Source of the DNA: CAWJLE01 sp963843645
GTDB lineage: Bacteria; Chloroflexota; Anaerolineae; DAOTYC01
DNA: 64,000 nt
Direction of reading: 5' to 3'
NCBI GenBank assembly: GCA_963843645.1
Contig: CAWJLE010000006.1
Location: 124,001 to 188,000, forward strand
The position numbers were made by a program, and so were the translations under genes. The notes under the pieces are model-generated. The model had not been told where the DNA came from. It saw only the letters and a list, made by a program, of their open reading frames with translations, and ran no database searches. Below, piece after piece: positions 28,259-37,581 of the stretch; positions within the stretch are counted from its first letter, which is position 1; each line of letters begins with the position of its first letter.

Positions 28259-31127
28259 GCCGCGCAGAGAAAACTCCGCGAGTCGCCCTCTCCGCGGCGG
28301 CGGCCTTCTCGTCGTCCTGGCGAGCCTGTCGTTCGCGATCGCACCGCTCCTGCGGCCCGGTCTGCCCGCCGTAGCGGACGCCGCAATCCACTTCTATCGC
28401 ACTGCCGAGTGGGTCCGTGTGTGGGGCGCGGGGGTGATCTATCCGCGCTGGTCGCCCAACCTGGCTTTCGGGTATGGTTTCCCGCTGTTCATCTTCGCGC
28501 CGCCGTTACCATACGCGGTCGCCGGCGCGTTGAACGAAGCCGGTCTGTCCCTCGCATCTGCCATCAAGGCGCTGCCGGTGCTCGGCTTCATCCTGATGGG
28601 CTGGGGCATGTACCTGTTCGTCCGCGACACGTTAGGCTCGAAGGCGGGCATCGTGGCGGCCGTCGCTTTCGCCTACGCGCCGTTTGTCCTGCGTGAGGCC
28701 TACATCTATGGGGGCAACTACCCGCAGTTCCTCGCGGTGGCTCTCTTCCCGTGGGTGTTGTGGACTTTCCGCGGCGCTGCCCTGCGGGGCGGGTGGGTGA
28801 ACGTAGCGACTGCCGGCCTGGCCTACGGCGCCCTCGTCTTGACGCACATCTTCCACGCCATGATCTTCACGCCGGTCGTCGCCGCGTACGTCGTGGGTGT
28901 GGCCTGGACCGCGCATCCGGGGCTCGGAAACGATGTGTCTCCCGTCGAACAGGCTGGCCACTCAGCGCAGCGTCTGACCATGTGCCTCCGTGCGGTGGGC
29001 GCCGGTCTGCTTGGACTGGCTCTCAGCGCCGCCTTCCTGGGGCCGGCGCTGTACGAGCGGCAGTGGTCGCCCGCCGGTGAAACCTTCTACGTCACGCGCA
29101 GCACCTTCGTACTCCGGTTTCTGAGCTTCTCCGAGCTCTTCTCCGGCCCACAGCCCATCGATGTGCGTGCGGCGAACCCGTACGTGCCGTTCGCATTGGG
29201 CTGGGTGATCGCCTTCTTTGCGGTTCTCGGACTCCTGGCGTGTGTGATGTGGCGCCGCTGGTCCGCCTCGCGGCGATTTCACGTCGTCTTTTTCACCGGC
29301 TTGCTGGCAGTGGCGGCGTTCATGGTGCTCCCCATCTCCCAGCCCGTCTGGGCCGGCGCGCCGTTCCTGGCCGTGGGCGAGTTCCCGTGGCGTTTCATGG
29401 GCGTCGCCAGCCTGGCCGTCGCGTTCGTGGCCGGTGCGAGCACTCTGTGGATCGAGCAGTGGTCTGATTCCTCCCGTTGGGGAAGCATCCGGGCGGCTTG
29501 GATGGCGGTCGTAGTCGCGGTTTTGCTGCTCGTTGGCGGCTCGATGCCGCTCACCTATCCGCGGGCGTTCTTGCCTCCAGGGACGCCCACCGTGGCTGAC
29601 AGCGTTCGTTACGAGCTGTCGACTCAGGCTATCGGTACGACCACGCTGGGCGAATACGTGCCCATCTGGGTAAAGGACGTGCCTGTCACCTCGCCCCTAG
29701 TCGACGATTACCTGTCCGGTCGGCCGGTCGACAAGCTGGACCGTGCGACGCTACCCTCCGGCGCGACGGCTGAGCGCCTGGAGCATTCACCGATCGTCGA
29801 TGCGTACCGGGTGTCCAGCGCCTCGGCCTGGACGCTGCGGCTGAACACGTTCTATTACCCTGGTTGGACCGCTGCCGTGGACGGCAATCCAGTGGTCGTG
29901 ACGCCCGATGGGCCGCGGGGCCTGATCTCGGTCCCGGTCCCTGCCGGGGAGCACACCGTGGCCGTGCGTTTCGGCAGCATCCCAGCGCGGACCGCGGCGG
30001 GCTGGACCTCGGTCGCCGCGTTGGCGCTGACGGTTCTTGGCCTCGCGTACACAGCCGTCCGGAGCGCCACGACTGCGCCGTCGCGCGCGAGCCTCGAGCG
30101 TCCGGATGCGGCGCCGGTCCGATTCTACGATCTCAAGGGGGCCGGCGCGGTCGCAGTCATTCTGCTGCTCGTCTTCGCGCTCAAGGCGGCGTGGATCGAT
30201 CCCCACACGGACTGGTTTCGCCGTCAATCGCCGCCGAACGCGGTCGTCGGCGCCGAGCATCCGACGCGGGTCAACTTCGGCGACAAGGTGATGCTATTGG
30301 GTTACGACCTGGACGGCGAGCCTTCGGCGGCCGGACGAAGCGTGCACGTGCGTCTCTACTGGCAGGCGCTCGGTCCGGTGGGAGAGGATTACAGCACCTT
30401 CGTTCACCTGGACGCGCTGCCGAACCTCCAGACGCGTGCCCAATCGGACAACGTCCAGCCGGGCGATGCCCGTGCCCAGATCGACGTTCCGGTTCGTATC
30501 TGGACGACCGACACCTACGTGCGAGATGAGCACACCCTCGGGATTCCTGCGGACCTGCCGCCAGTCGCTTATGCGCTGCGGGTCGGGCTCTACGATCGTG
30601 ACGGCCGGCGGTTGAGCGTGCTCGACGAAAGCGGCCACGGCACGGAAGATGCCGCCTTCCTCCAGCCCCTTCACCTGTTGCCGCCGCAGGGACCGCCTGC
30701 CCTGAAGGACCTGGCCGACGCTCGCGGGTATCGCTTCGGGGACCGAATCGAGCTGCTTGGCACGCGCCTCGAGGCCACCTCGATCCCGGCGGGACAGCCC
30801 TTGCGTCTGCGTGTGTTCTGGCGTGCCACGGCTGCGCCTGTGCGGGACTACACTGTGTTCGTGCACGTTCTGGACGCCACTGGCAAAGTGGTCGCCCAGG
30901 CGGACGGTCAGCCGGTCAATGGCGCGTACCCGACGAGTTGGTGGCTGCCCGGTCAGGTCATTGAGGACGCCCGCGAGGTGGCGTTGAGCGGACTTCCGGC
31001 TGGAGCGTATCAGCTTGCACTCGGTGTGTACGACCTGGCGTCCGGCGAGCGTCTGCCCGTTACGACAGGTGACGGTGAGCTTCCGGAACGCCGGATTCTG
31101 TTGGAGCAGAGTATAGAGGTCCATTGA
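28245..31127 (+). CDS. PTPS-related membrane protein with two beta-sandwich domains
   Basis: A 960-residue protein. I chose the ATG at 28245 because GGGAG lies 8 bases upstream; a longer in-frame reading from 28194 overlaps the previous gene further. Residues about 15-430 contain some twelve helices of the '6-pyruvoyl-tetrahydropterin synthase-related' membrane family (D-A-A-I-H-F-Y-R, Y-P-R-W-S-P-N-L-A-F-G-Y-G-F-P). Next comes a YfhO-like G-W-T-A-A-V-D-G segment near 545, a helix near 600 and one near 645. Two copies of the shared beta-sandwich follow (about 675-795 and 830-958). The family has no pterin-synthase activity; a role in glycosylation of exported polymers is inferred. Confidence 0.78.
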   Translation: MTPSEPRRENSASRPLRGGGLLVVLASLSFAIAPLLRPGLPAVADAAIHFYRTAEWVRVWGAGVIYPRWSPNLAFGYGFPLFIFAPPLPYAVAGALNEAGLSLASAIKALPVLGFILMGWGMYLFVRDTLGSKAGIVAAVAFAYAPFVLREAYIYGGNYPQFLAVALFPWVLWTFRGAALRGGWVNVATAGLAYGALVLTHIFHAMIFTPVVAAYVVGVAWTAHPGLGNDVSPVEQAGHSAQRLTMCLRAVGAGLLGLALSAAFLGPALYERQWSPAGETFYVTRSTFVLRFLSFSELFSGPQPIDVRAANPYVPFALGWVIAFFAVLGLLACVMWRRWSASRRFHVVFFTGLLAVAAFMVLPISQPVWAGAPFLAVGEFPWRFMGVASLAVAFVAGASTLWIEQWSDSSRWGSIRAAWMAVVVAVLLLVGGSMPLTYPRAFLPPGTPTVADSVRYELSTQAIGTTTLGEYVPIWVKDVPVTSPLVDDYLSGRPVDKLDRATLPSGATAERLEHSPIVDAYRVSSASAWTLRLNTFYYPGWTAAVDGNPVVVTPDGPRGLISVPVPAGEHTVAVRFGSIPARTAAGWTSVAALALTVLGLAYTAVRSATTAPSRASLERPDAAPVRFYDLKGAGAVAVILLLVFALKAAWIDPHTDWFRRQSPPNAVVGAEHPTRVNFGDKVMLLGYDLDGEPSAAGRSVHVRLYWQALGPVGEDYSTFVHLDALPNLQTRAQSDNVQPGDARAQIDVPVRIWTTDTYVRDEHTLGIPADLPPVAYALRVGLYDRDGRRLSVLDESGHGTEDAAFLQPLHLLPPQGPPALKDLADARGYRFGDRIELLGTRLEATSIPAGQPLRLRVFWRATAAPVRDYTVFVHVLDATGKVVAQADGQPVNGAYPTSWWLPGQVIEDAREVALSGLPAGAYQLALGVYDLASGERLPVTTGDGELPERRILLEQSIEVH

Positions 31128-31160
31128 CGGGTACAACCGCCCTAATGAGGAGATGATCTA

Positions 31161-31841
31161 ATGGAGCCCATCGTATTGCAGGATATACCGTTTCAGATCG
31201 ACTTAGAAGCGTTGAAGAAGAGGCTGCACCTCCGGGAGGGGAGCCCCCTGATTGCGGACCTTGTAGGAATGGTGGACCAGGCGCTGCAGATCGGGCGGCC
31301 GAAGGCGCTCTGCGGCATCGCCTATATCGAGTCGAAGGGGGACGACTCCGTGGTGATCGACGGAGTCACGTTTCACAGCCATGTGCTTCGGGTCAACCTG
31401 GATCCCGTGCACCGCATCTTTCCCTTTGTAGCGACGTGCGGCATGGAGCTGCAGGACTGGGCGGCACAAATCGATGATATGCTGCAGGGCTTCTGGGCGG
31501 AGACGATCAAAGAGTTTGCGCTGATATCGGCGCGAGCCGCGATGTCCGCCCACCTGGACGCCACTTTCGCGCCGGGCCACACGGCGGCGATGAATCCTGG
31601 CTCGCTGGAGGACTGGCCCATTACGCAGCAGCGCCCGCTCTTTGACCTTCTCGGTGACACCGAAGCCCTGATCGGCGTGCATCTCACCCCGTCCATGCTG
31701 ATGGTGCCGACCAAGACGGTATCCGGCATCCGGTTCGAGACGGAGGCCAACTTCGAAAGCTGCATGCTGTGTCCGCGCGAAGCGTGTCCGAATCGCCGCT
31801 CCGCTCGCGACGAGACGGTGGCGGAGAGGTACGAGCACTAA
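31161..31841 (+). CDS. Stand-alone methionine-synthase activation-domain-like protein
   Basis: A 226-residue soluble protein resembling the reactivation (SAM-binding) domain of cobalamin-dependent methionine synthase. The C-terminal half carries M-N-P-G-S, then I-G-V-H-L-T-P-S-M-L-M-V-P-T-K-T-V-S-G-I, matching the L-T-x-S-x-x-M-x-P-x-x-S-V-S-G core of that family. It ends in a Cys-rich C-M-L-C-P-R-E-A-C-P motif that could bind metal. Such separate proteins accompany corrinoid methyltransferases in anaerobes, but no corrinoid gene lies here. ATG start with GAGGAG about 9 bases upstream. It follows the glycan block by 33 bases, and a 29-bp hairpin comes right after it. Confidence 0.78.
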   Translation: MEPIVLQDIPFQIDLEALKKRLHLREGSPLIADLVGMVDQALQIGRPKALCGIAYIESKGDDSVVIDGVTFHSHVLRVNLDPVHRIFPFVATCGMELQDWAAQIDDMLQGFWAETIKEFALISARAAMSAHLDATFAPGHTAAMNPGSLEDWPITQQRPLFDLLGDTEALIGVHLTPSMLMVPTKTVSGIRFETEANFESCMLCPREACPNRRSARDETVAERYEH

Positions 31842-31849
31842 AGGCGTGC

Positions 31850-31927
31850 CCGAGTCGCTCAACGATACACCCCCACCCTACCCGGTCTCCGACCGGTGGG
31901 GTGGGGGTGTATCGTTGAGCGACTCGG
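31850..31927. terminator. 29-bp perfect hairpin between convergent genes
   Basis: Arms 31850-31878 and 31899-31927 are exact reverse complements. The 20-base spacer itself contains a CCGGTC / GACCGG mini-stem. It starts 8 bases after the stop of the MetH-activation-like gene and ends 11 bases before the dedA stop, a position typical of a two-way terminator, though the stem is far longer than usual and no T-run follows. Confidence 0.65.
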
Positions 31928-31938
31928 TTACTGCTTCC

Positions 31939-32553
31939 CTACTCCGCGCCGCTCTCGGACTTCTCCACTTTGCCCCGTCCGCGGAACGGCTGCAGCAGGC
32001 CCGAGACGATTGACGCAGCCGGAAGCAAAATCACCAGGACGAGCAGGTAATGGTCGAGGTTGGGGATCGAATGGCCGAGATAGTACCCGGCGAGGGTGAC
32101 TCCGATGGTCCACAGAGGGCCGCCGATGAGAGTGAACATCACAAACTTACGATACGGCATCTCCGCCGCGCCGGCAACCACCGGCGCGAACGTGCGAATA
32201 AACGCGATGAAGCGGGCCAACACGACCGTCTTGCCGCCGTGCTTTTCGTAGAAGCGCTTGGCGGCGAGGAGATTCTCGCGCCTGAACAAAAGCGACTGAT
32301 CGCGGTTGAAGATGCGGGGTCCGGCTTTTTTGCCGATCCAGTAGCCGCACTGGTCGCCCAGGACTGCAGCGATCGGCAGAGTGATCAACAGAGGAGCCAG
32401 TTTCAGCTGCCCTCTGGCAGCCAGCATGCCTACGGTTAGCAGCAAGGTGTCGCCCGGCAAAAAGAACCCGATCAGCAGTCCTGATTCAGCGAAGATGGTG
32501 GCCCAGACGCCGACGTATCCGATGGGTACGATCACGTTCGTCAAAAATTCCAC
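31939..32553 (-). CDS. DedA family membrane protein
   Basis: A 204-residue inner-membrane protein. DedA-family proteins help recycle polyprenyl or other phospholipid carriers and support membrane homeostasis. It shows F-F-L-P-G-D-T-L-L (residues 29-37), G-D-Q-C-G-Y-W-I-G and the R-F-I-A-F-I-R-T-F-A-P-V-V-A-G re-entrant motif, with four to five hydrophobic segments. I chose GTG at 32553 because AGGGAG lies 6 bases upstream; the 31 extra in-frame residues upstream are not DedA-like. A polyprenyl-carrier role would fit the neighbouring glycan genes, but that is inference. Confidence 0.9.
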   Translation of the reverse strand: MEFLTNVIVPIGYVGVWATIFAESGLLIGFFLPGDTLLLTVGMLAARGQLKLAPLLITLPIAAVLGDQCGYWIGKKAGPRIFNRDQSLLFRRENLLAAKRFYEKHGGKTVVLARFIAFIRTFAPVVAGAAEMPYRKFVMFTLIGGPLWTIGVTLAGYYLGHSIPNLDHYLLVLVILLPAASIVSGLLQPFRGRGKVEKSESGAE

Positions 32554-32703
32554 AACGCGCTCCCTTTCAGGTCGGTCCGATAAGGCATAGTCGTACGAGT
32601 CAGGGTGCAGAGTTACGATTGTACTCGCTCTGCCGGGATACACCAAACCCGGCGGTGAAAATCTAGAGGGGGTTATCCTCCGGTAAACAACTTTTCATTA
32701 CGA

Positions 32704-33642
32704 TCAGGCTTCGACGTGTGACTGCGTGTTCAGCCGCGCGGAACGGATGAGGGAAGCCGCGATTGCGACAACCAGCAGCCCTGTGATCACTCCAAGCGAC
32801 ACCGCAATTGGAACGTGGACGAGCTCGCTGGCCAACATCTTCACGCCGACGAAGACCAGTATGGCCGATAGCGCCAGGCCAAGGTAATGGAATTTCTCCA
32901 TCGCCCCCGATAGCAGGAAGAAGAGCGCCCGAAGACCCAGGATCGCGAACACGTTCGACGTGTAGACCAGAAATGGGTCCTGAGTCACCCCGAACACGGC
33001 CGGAATCGAATCCACCGCAAAGACTACATCGCTGGTCTCGACGACGATCAGCACGAGGAGGAGCGGCGTGGCCATGATCTGGCCCGCCCGGCGAACAATG
33101 AATCGCTCGCCCTCGAAGTCGGGTGTCACGGGCAGGACGCGCCGGACCAGCTTGAGCAGCGGATTGCCTTCCGGATGGATATCGGTCTCCTTCTGGAGAG
33201 CCAGCTTGACACCCGTGAAGACCAGAAACGCGCCGAAGACGTAGATGATCCAGTCAAAGTGACTGAACAGCGCGGCCCCAGCGGCCACGAAGGCGCCGCG
33301 AAGGATCAACGCGCCGAGCACGCCCCAGAACAGGACCCGATGCTGGTAGAGCCGCGGGACGCCGAAGAGAGTGAAGATCAACGCGAACACGAACAGATTG
33401 TCGACGCTGAGCGCTTTCTCCATCAGGTAGCCGCCCAGGAATTCCAGAGCGGGCTGTGCTCCATGCCAGAAATAAAGGATGGCATCGAACGTGAGTGCCA
33501 GCCCGATCCACACAGCGGACCAGATGGCGGCCTCACGCATGGACACGGCGTGGGCGTGTCGTTGAAATACTCCCAGGTCGACGGCCAGCATCGCCATCAC
33601 GAAAACGAGGAACCCTGCCCATATCCAGATCGATACTTCCAT
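32704..33642 (-). CDS. TerC family membrane protein under Mn2+ riboswitch
   Basis: A 312-residue polytopic protein of the TerC/Alx family. Members protect against manganese overload or help metalate exported proteins. It has about eight helices, D-L-G-V-F-Q-R near residue 24, E-x-A-L-S-V-D-N-L-F-V-F near 72 and V-D-S-I-P-A-V-F-G-V-T-Q-D-P-F near 210, with the acidic residues thought to bind metal. I chose the ATG at 33642 because GGGAG lies 5 bases upstream. The leader carries a yybP-ykoY riboswitch with an overlapping terminator, which supports Mn2+ control. Confidence 0.92.
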   Translation of the reverse strand: MEVSIWIWAGFLVFVMAMLAVDLGVFQRHAHAVSMREAAIWSAVWIGLALTFDAILYFWHGAQPALEFLGGYLMEKALSVDNLFVFALIFTLFGVPRLYQHRVLFWGVLGALILRGAFVAAGAALFSHFDWIIYVFGAFLVFTGVKLALQKETDIHPEGNPLLKLVRRVLPVTPDFEGERFIVRRAGQIMATPLLLVLIVVETSDVVFAVDSIPAVFGVTQDPFLVYTSNVFAILGLRALFFLLSGAMEKFHYLGLALSAILVFVGVKMLASELVHVPIAVSLGVITGLLVVAIAASLIRSARLNTQSHVEA

Positions 33643-33676
33643 GGCGTCTCCCTCACTGTCGGGCGCAGGGCAACAT

Positions 33677-33719
33677 AAAAGCGAGGCCCCACGACGCACA
33701 AAATTCGTGGTGGTCTCGC
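33677..33719 (-). terminator. Riboswitch-controlled intrinsic terminator before terC
   Basis: On the minus strand GCGAG (33719-33715), then CCACGA, a 10-base loop, TCGTGG and CTCGC form a stem followed by TTTT (33680-33677). The 5' arm is the last strand of the riboswitch aptamer (GGCGAGACC), so aptamer folding and terminator folding exclude each other. In this family Mn2+ binding would stabilise the aptamer and let transcription continue into terC. Confidence 0.75.
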
Positions 33720-33810
33720 CCCTGGTGTGCTCCCCAGCGAACAGCCGGGAGATCGTCTCCGTGCTGACGGCTGTTCATCCGATTCGTTCGGCAGGCTACT
33801 CCCCAACCTG
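33709..33810 (-). ncRNA. yybP-ykoY manganese riboswitch
   Basis: The minus-strand leader of terC shows the family landmarks in order. GGGGAGUAGC (33804-33795) is followed by a CCGA/UCGG hairpin, a 9-bp helix GAACAGCCG / CGGCUGUUC whose inner part reads G-UCA-n-CGGAGA-n-UCUCC, a CUGG/CCAG helix, and the closing GGCGAGACC (33720-33712). The outer P1 stem is GGU(U)GG with CCACC. This agrees with the Mn2+-sensing yybP-ykoY aptamer, whose commonest targets include terC/alx genes. The start is about 170 bases before the ATG. Confidence 0.9.
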
Positions 33811-33862
33811 CGTATGATCATACCTGATGGGTCCGTTTTTGTCAAACGGGGCGGCGATAGAT

Positions 33863-35617
33863 TCAGATGAGACGGCGCCGCCGTCCGACGATTGCCATGA
33901 CCGCGGTCACGACCAGGGCGGCCAGGGACACGATCTTCCCCCATTGCCCCATGGGCGTGTCCACGAAACGCAATTGTAGGTGATGCTCGCCGGCTGGCAC
34001 GTCGAACGTCAGGAGTGCCTGAGGTCCCTCAGGCCGAAAAGCGACCGGCTGCCCGTCCACCCGTGCCTCCCAGCCGGGGAAATAGTAGACGTAAAACTGA
34101 ACCGTCGCGCCGGACGGCGTGTCAACGGTCGCTTCGATGGAGCGGCCCGCCGAGCGCGTGGTCTTGACCTCGCCGTTGCCCGACAAAAGGTGCGCACGTG
34201 TCAGCGGCTTGTCGGCCAGGTACTCCGCCACCAGCGGGGACGTGGTCGGCTGCTTCTGTACCCACCCGGTCGTGCCGACACGGTCGGGAGGGTAGAACGT
34301 CTCGAAGTCGACGATGGCTTTTTCGGTCTCGCTGCGCGGATCGGGCGGGGTGTATTGCGGCACGGCGTAGCTCTGTACGGCCAGCACCGCAACCAGGCAC
34401 AACACCCACACCAACGGGCTGGTAGAGGATTCCTCGCGGGCGGCTCCGCCGTCCGCGGCCGCCACCAGCGCGCCCGAAGTGACGCTGAGCGTCAGCGCGG
34501 CCGGCAGCAGAAGCCGCCAGGGGAACTGGACCAGGCTGACCAGAGGCAGCGTCCGCCATAGAGACTGAGACAGCGGCGTCATGAGGACGACCAGCGCCAG
34601 GCTCGCAAGAAAAAAGAAGGCCCACTGCCCGCGCCCGCGACCTCGCGGACGCCAGGCCACACTCAGTGCTGCCAGGACCACCGCGACGATGCCAAGCTGC
34701 AGGGACATGTCGTTGTGGATTCCTCCTCCGGCGTAGCCGTATCCCCAGAACGGTGAAAGGAGTTGCCCCACGAAAGTGAAGTGCTTGACGTAATCAAAAC
34801 TGCCTTGCGTCCACTGGGCTTGTGCAATGAAGCCACGCTCCAGAAGGACCGGGAACAGCAGTACGGCGCTCAACGCGAAAGCCAGGACTGCCGCAGCGAC
34901 CAGACTTCCGAGGTCTCTAAGGCTTCGAAAGTCTAAGAAACGTCGGAGGTCCCTGCGGCGCACCCATAGGAATGCGCAATATGCCATCAGCAGGGGAGTC
35001 GCCAACAAGAAGGTCGCGTCGTGTGTCATGATCAGCCCTGCGTAGGCCAGTCCCGCCAGTGCGATTTGCGTCAGCCCCGGGTCTTCGATGAGGTTGTAGA
35101 AGGCCCAGAACACCAGCGGCAGGAATACGTAGGCCATGTGTTCGGCGAAAGAGGAGCGGACGTACAGGTCGACCAGATGGTATGGCGCCAGGACGTACAG
35201 GACCGCCGCGAGGATGCCCGCTCGCCGTCCGAACAGGCGTCGCCCGAACCCATACATGGCCCACCCGGATCCGATGGTGGAGACGATGTAAGTGATCTTC
35301 ACGGCGTCAGTCAGTCCGGCGCCCAACAGGTGGAAGGCCTCGGCGACATAGTAGGCAATCGGCGAGTAGTACGAAAACAGGGGATACCCATAGCCCAAGG
35401 CGAAATCGATGCCCCAACGCGGATAGAGCGCGCCGTCACGGAAGGCTTTGTCGAACTCCAGCAGGAAGAAGACGCTGTGGCGAGCGTCGTGCGCCTGGAG
35501 GAAATAGGTCGGAGCGAGCAGTGCCCCCCACGCGAATGCCGACGCGAGGAACACCCAGCCCATGTCTGGTCCGGTTTGCCGCGCAAACCTCAGGATGGTC
35601 TCCAACCGGGCGCTCAC
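33863..35617 (-). CDS. PTPS-related polytopic membrane protein
   Basis: A 584-residue protein. I chose GTG at 35617: GAGGAG lies 6 bases upstream, and it overlaps the previous stop as GTGA; the longer in-frame reading is an out-of-frame shadow of the upstream gene. A signal-anchor helix is followed by H-D-A-R-H-S-V-F-F-L-L-E-F, Y-P-R-W-G-I-D-F-A-L-G-Y-G-Y-P-L-F and about eleven more helices, the layout of the PTPS-related / YfhO-like family. Residues about 500-555 form a soluble cap (G-W-E-A-R-V-D-G-Q, V-P-A-G-E-H-H-L-Q-L-R-F) before a last helix. Probable role in transfer of lipid-linked sugars; reaction unproven. Third gene of a three-gene operon. Confidence 0.78.
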   Translation of the reverse strand: MSARLETILRFARQTGPDMGWVFLASAFAWGALLAPTYFLQAHDARHSVFFLLEFDKAFRDGALYPRWGIDFALGYGYPLFSYYSPIAYYVAEAFHLLGAGLTDAVKITYIVSTIGSGWAMYGFGRRLFGRRAGILAAVLYVLAPYHLVDLYVRSSFAEHMAYVFLPLVFWAFYNLIEDPGLTQIALAGLAYAGLIMTHDATFLLATPLLMAYCAFLWVRRRDLRRFLDFRSLRDLGSLVAAAVLAFALSAVLLFPVLLERGFIAQAQWTQGSFDYVKHFTFVGQLLSPFWGYGYAGGGIHNDMSLQLGIVAVVLAALSVAWRPRGRGRGQWAFFFLASLALVVLMTPLSQSLWRTLPLVSLVQFPWRLLLPAALTLSVTSGALVAAADGGAAREESSTSPLVWVLCLVAVLAVQSYAVPQYTPPDPRSETEKAIVDFETFYPPDRVGTTGWVQKQPTTSPLVAEYLADKPLTRAHLLSGNGEVKTTRSAGRSIEATVDTPSGATVQFYVYYFPGWEARVDGQPVAFRPEGPQALLTFDVPAGEHHLQLRFVDTPMGQWGKIVSLAALVVTAVMAIVGRRRRLI

Positions 35618-37581
35618 GCGCGCCTCCTCGCCACCGTGCGTGCAGCGATCAGCGCCATGACCAGGGCCAGACTCGCCAGCGACAGCCACTTCCCAATCAC
35701 GCGGACCGGCGTGTCTTCGAAGCGCACCAGTACGAAGCGACGATCGCTCCCCACCTCGACGCTGATCTTGCCCAGCTTGCCGTACGGCTCGATTTTCAGC
35801 TCCTGGACCACGGAGTAACCGACTGAGTCCTTCTTCATCAGGTACGCGTGCCAGCCCGGGTAGTAGAAGATGTCGAACACGAGCCGGCCGGGTTCGGTGA
35901 AGATCTTGTATTTGACAAGCTCGTAGAACGTGCCGACCTCTACCGGTACGGCTTCGAGGGTCTCTTCCGAGGCGGTGAAATCGATCTTGGACGCGACGTC
36001 CAGCCCGGCGATGTAGTGATCCGCGATGGCCGACCACTTGGGGATCTCCTGCACCCACGCGGTCGAGCCGGTCATCTCACCGGCGCTCTGCTGGAACCGC
36101 ATGAGTCCCGCCAAACCCACCGGCCCTTCGGCGGGCTCTACGATCTGCGCCTGCAGGTAGGGGTAGCTCCCGACGATGATCAGGGTAACGAGAACGATCA
36201 GAGGCAGACTGCCAATTCCCGTGGACGGGTCGTGATCGGCGCCCGAACCCGATCGTGACCCGCCTGGCTCACCCGCGACGACAGCCCCGGCCAGGAACGC
36301 GAGAGCGAGCACTTCGAAGATCAGCAGACGCCACGGGAACTGGGCGAAGCTGACCAGCTTCAGTGCGTCCCAGATAGGAATCGACGGGGCCAGCATCAGC
36401 GCAGCGACGACCACCACGACGATCTGAAACAGCGTCATCAACCGCCGCACTGCCGAGGAAGCGATCCTGCCCCGCACCAGGAGCGACAGGACAGCCAGGG
36501 TCAACGGCACGGCTCCCAATTGGAATCCGAAGTCGTCGTGTGCGCCCGGTACGCTCGTGCCAAAGCCCCACTTGGGCGAGAAGAGCTGGAAAAAGTTGAT
36601 GAATTGCTCGCGGTAGTCGTAGTAGCCGCCGACCCACTGGTCCACGCGGACGTACTTGTATTCCGTGAGCGCCGGCAGCCAGAAGATGCCACTCAATCCG
36701 AGGCCGAGGAGTCCTCCCAGCAGGGGAGGCAGTGCGACGTGGATCGCCTGGGCAAGCAGCGACACTACGGAATCGCGCGACCACGTGCGGATCGGCTGCG
36801 ACTCCAGCACCCGAGCGACGATCAGGATCAGCACGAACACGGCGATCAGCGGCGCGGAAAGCATCGTAAGGAGCTGCGTGGTCAGCATCATCGCCGCGAA
36901 GGCCAAGCCCGTGCCGATCACGGCGAGAAGACGCGGCTGCTGAACGGTCTCGTAGAAGCCCCACAGGACCAGCGGCAGAAAGATCAGGCCAAAGCTTTCC
37001 GACAGCGCAGCGCGCACGTACACGTCGGCGATGTGGTAGGGCACGTACACGTACATCAGGCCGGCGATGAAGGCAGCCTTCGAGCCCATGAGCCGGCGCA
37101 CGAACAGGAACATCGCCAAGCCCGACAGGATCAGCGACAGGCCGAATACTACCTTGGTGCTATCCACGAGATCGAGGCCGAGCGTGTGGACGGCCTCGCC
37201 GACGTAGAAGGCCAAAGGACCGTAGATGTTGAAGAAGGGATAGCCGTAGCCGAAGGTGAAGTCCGGAGCCCAGCGCGGATACCAGACGCCGTCCTGAATG
37301 GCCCTGTTGAACTCGAACAAGAAATACACCGAGTGCCGTGCGTCGTGCGCGCCCCAGAAGTAGCCCGGCTGCAGAAGTGGTCCGGTCGCGATCGCTCCGA
37401 GGACGATGACCAGCCACAGGTATCGGTCCTTGAGGCCCTGCAGCAAACCCGTTCGATTCTGCGTTCCAGGCGTGAACCCGGTCGCTTCGTCTGTGCGGGG
37501 CGTCTCGTGCCATCCATGCTGGAGACGCTCTGGCGTGCTCAGCGCGACGTCCTGGCCGGGCTGCTCTCGTGTCTCACTCAC
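35614..37581 (-). CDS. PTPS-related polytopic membrane protein
   Basis: A 655-residue paralogue of the downstream gene. After a hydrophilic N-terminus of about 50 residues come a helix, H-D-A-R-H-S-V-Y-F-L-F-E-F and Y-P-R-W-A-P-D-F-T-F-G-Y-G-Y-P, then about eleven helices. A V-Y-V-P-Y-H-I-A-D-V-Y-V-R loop resembles A-P-Y-H-L-V-D-L-Y-V-R of the neighbour. The C-terminal cap (Y-P-G-W-H-A-Y-L) precedes a final helix. Its start lies 8 bases inside the previous gene and its stop overlaps the next start, so the three products are probably made together. Confidence 0.78.
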   Translation of the reverse strand: MSETREQPGQDVALSTPERLQHGWHETPRTDEATGFTPGTQNRTGLLQGLKDRYLWLVIVLGAIATGPLLQPGYFWGAHDARHSVYFLFEFNRAIQDGVWYPRWAPDFTFGYGYPFFNIYGPLAFYVGEAVHTLGLDLVDSTKVVFGLSLILSGLAMFLFVRRLMGSKAAFIAGLMYVYVPYHIADVYVRAALSESFGLIFLPLVLWGFYETVQQPRLLAVIGTGLAFAAMMLTTQLLTMLSAPLIAVFVLILIVARVLESQPIRTWSRDSVVSLLAQAIHVALPPLLGGLLGLGLSGIFWLPALTEYKYVRVDQWVGGYYDYREQFINFFQLFSPKWGFGTSVPGAHDDFGFQLGAVPLTLAVLSLLVRGRIASSAVRRLMTLFQIVVVVVAALMLAPSIPIWDALKLVSFAQFPWRLLIFEVLALAFLAGAVVAGEPGGSRSGSGADHDPSTGIGSLPLIVLVTLIIVGSYPYLQAQIVEPAEGPVGLAGLMRFQQSAGEMTGSTAWVQEIPKWSAIADHYIAGLDVASKIDFTASEETLEAVPVEVGTFYELVKYKIFTEPGRLVFDIFYYPGWHAYLMKKDSVGYSVVQELKIEPYGKLGKISVEVGSDRRFVLVRFEDTPVRVIGKWLSLASLALVMALIAARTVARRRA

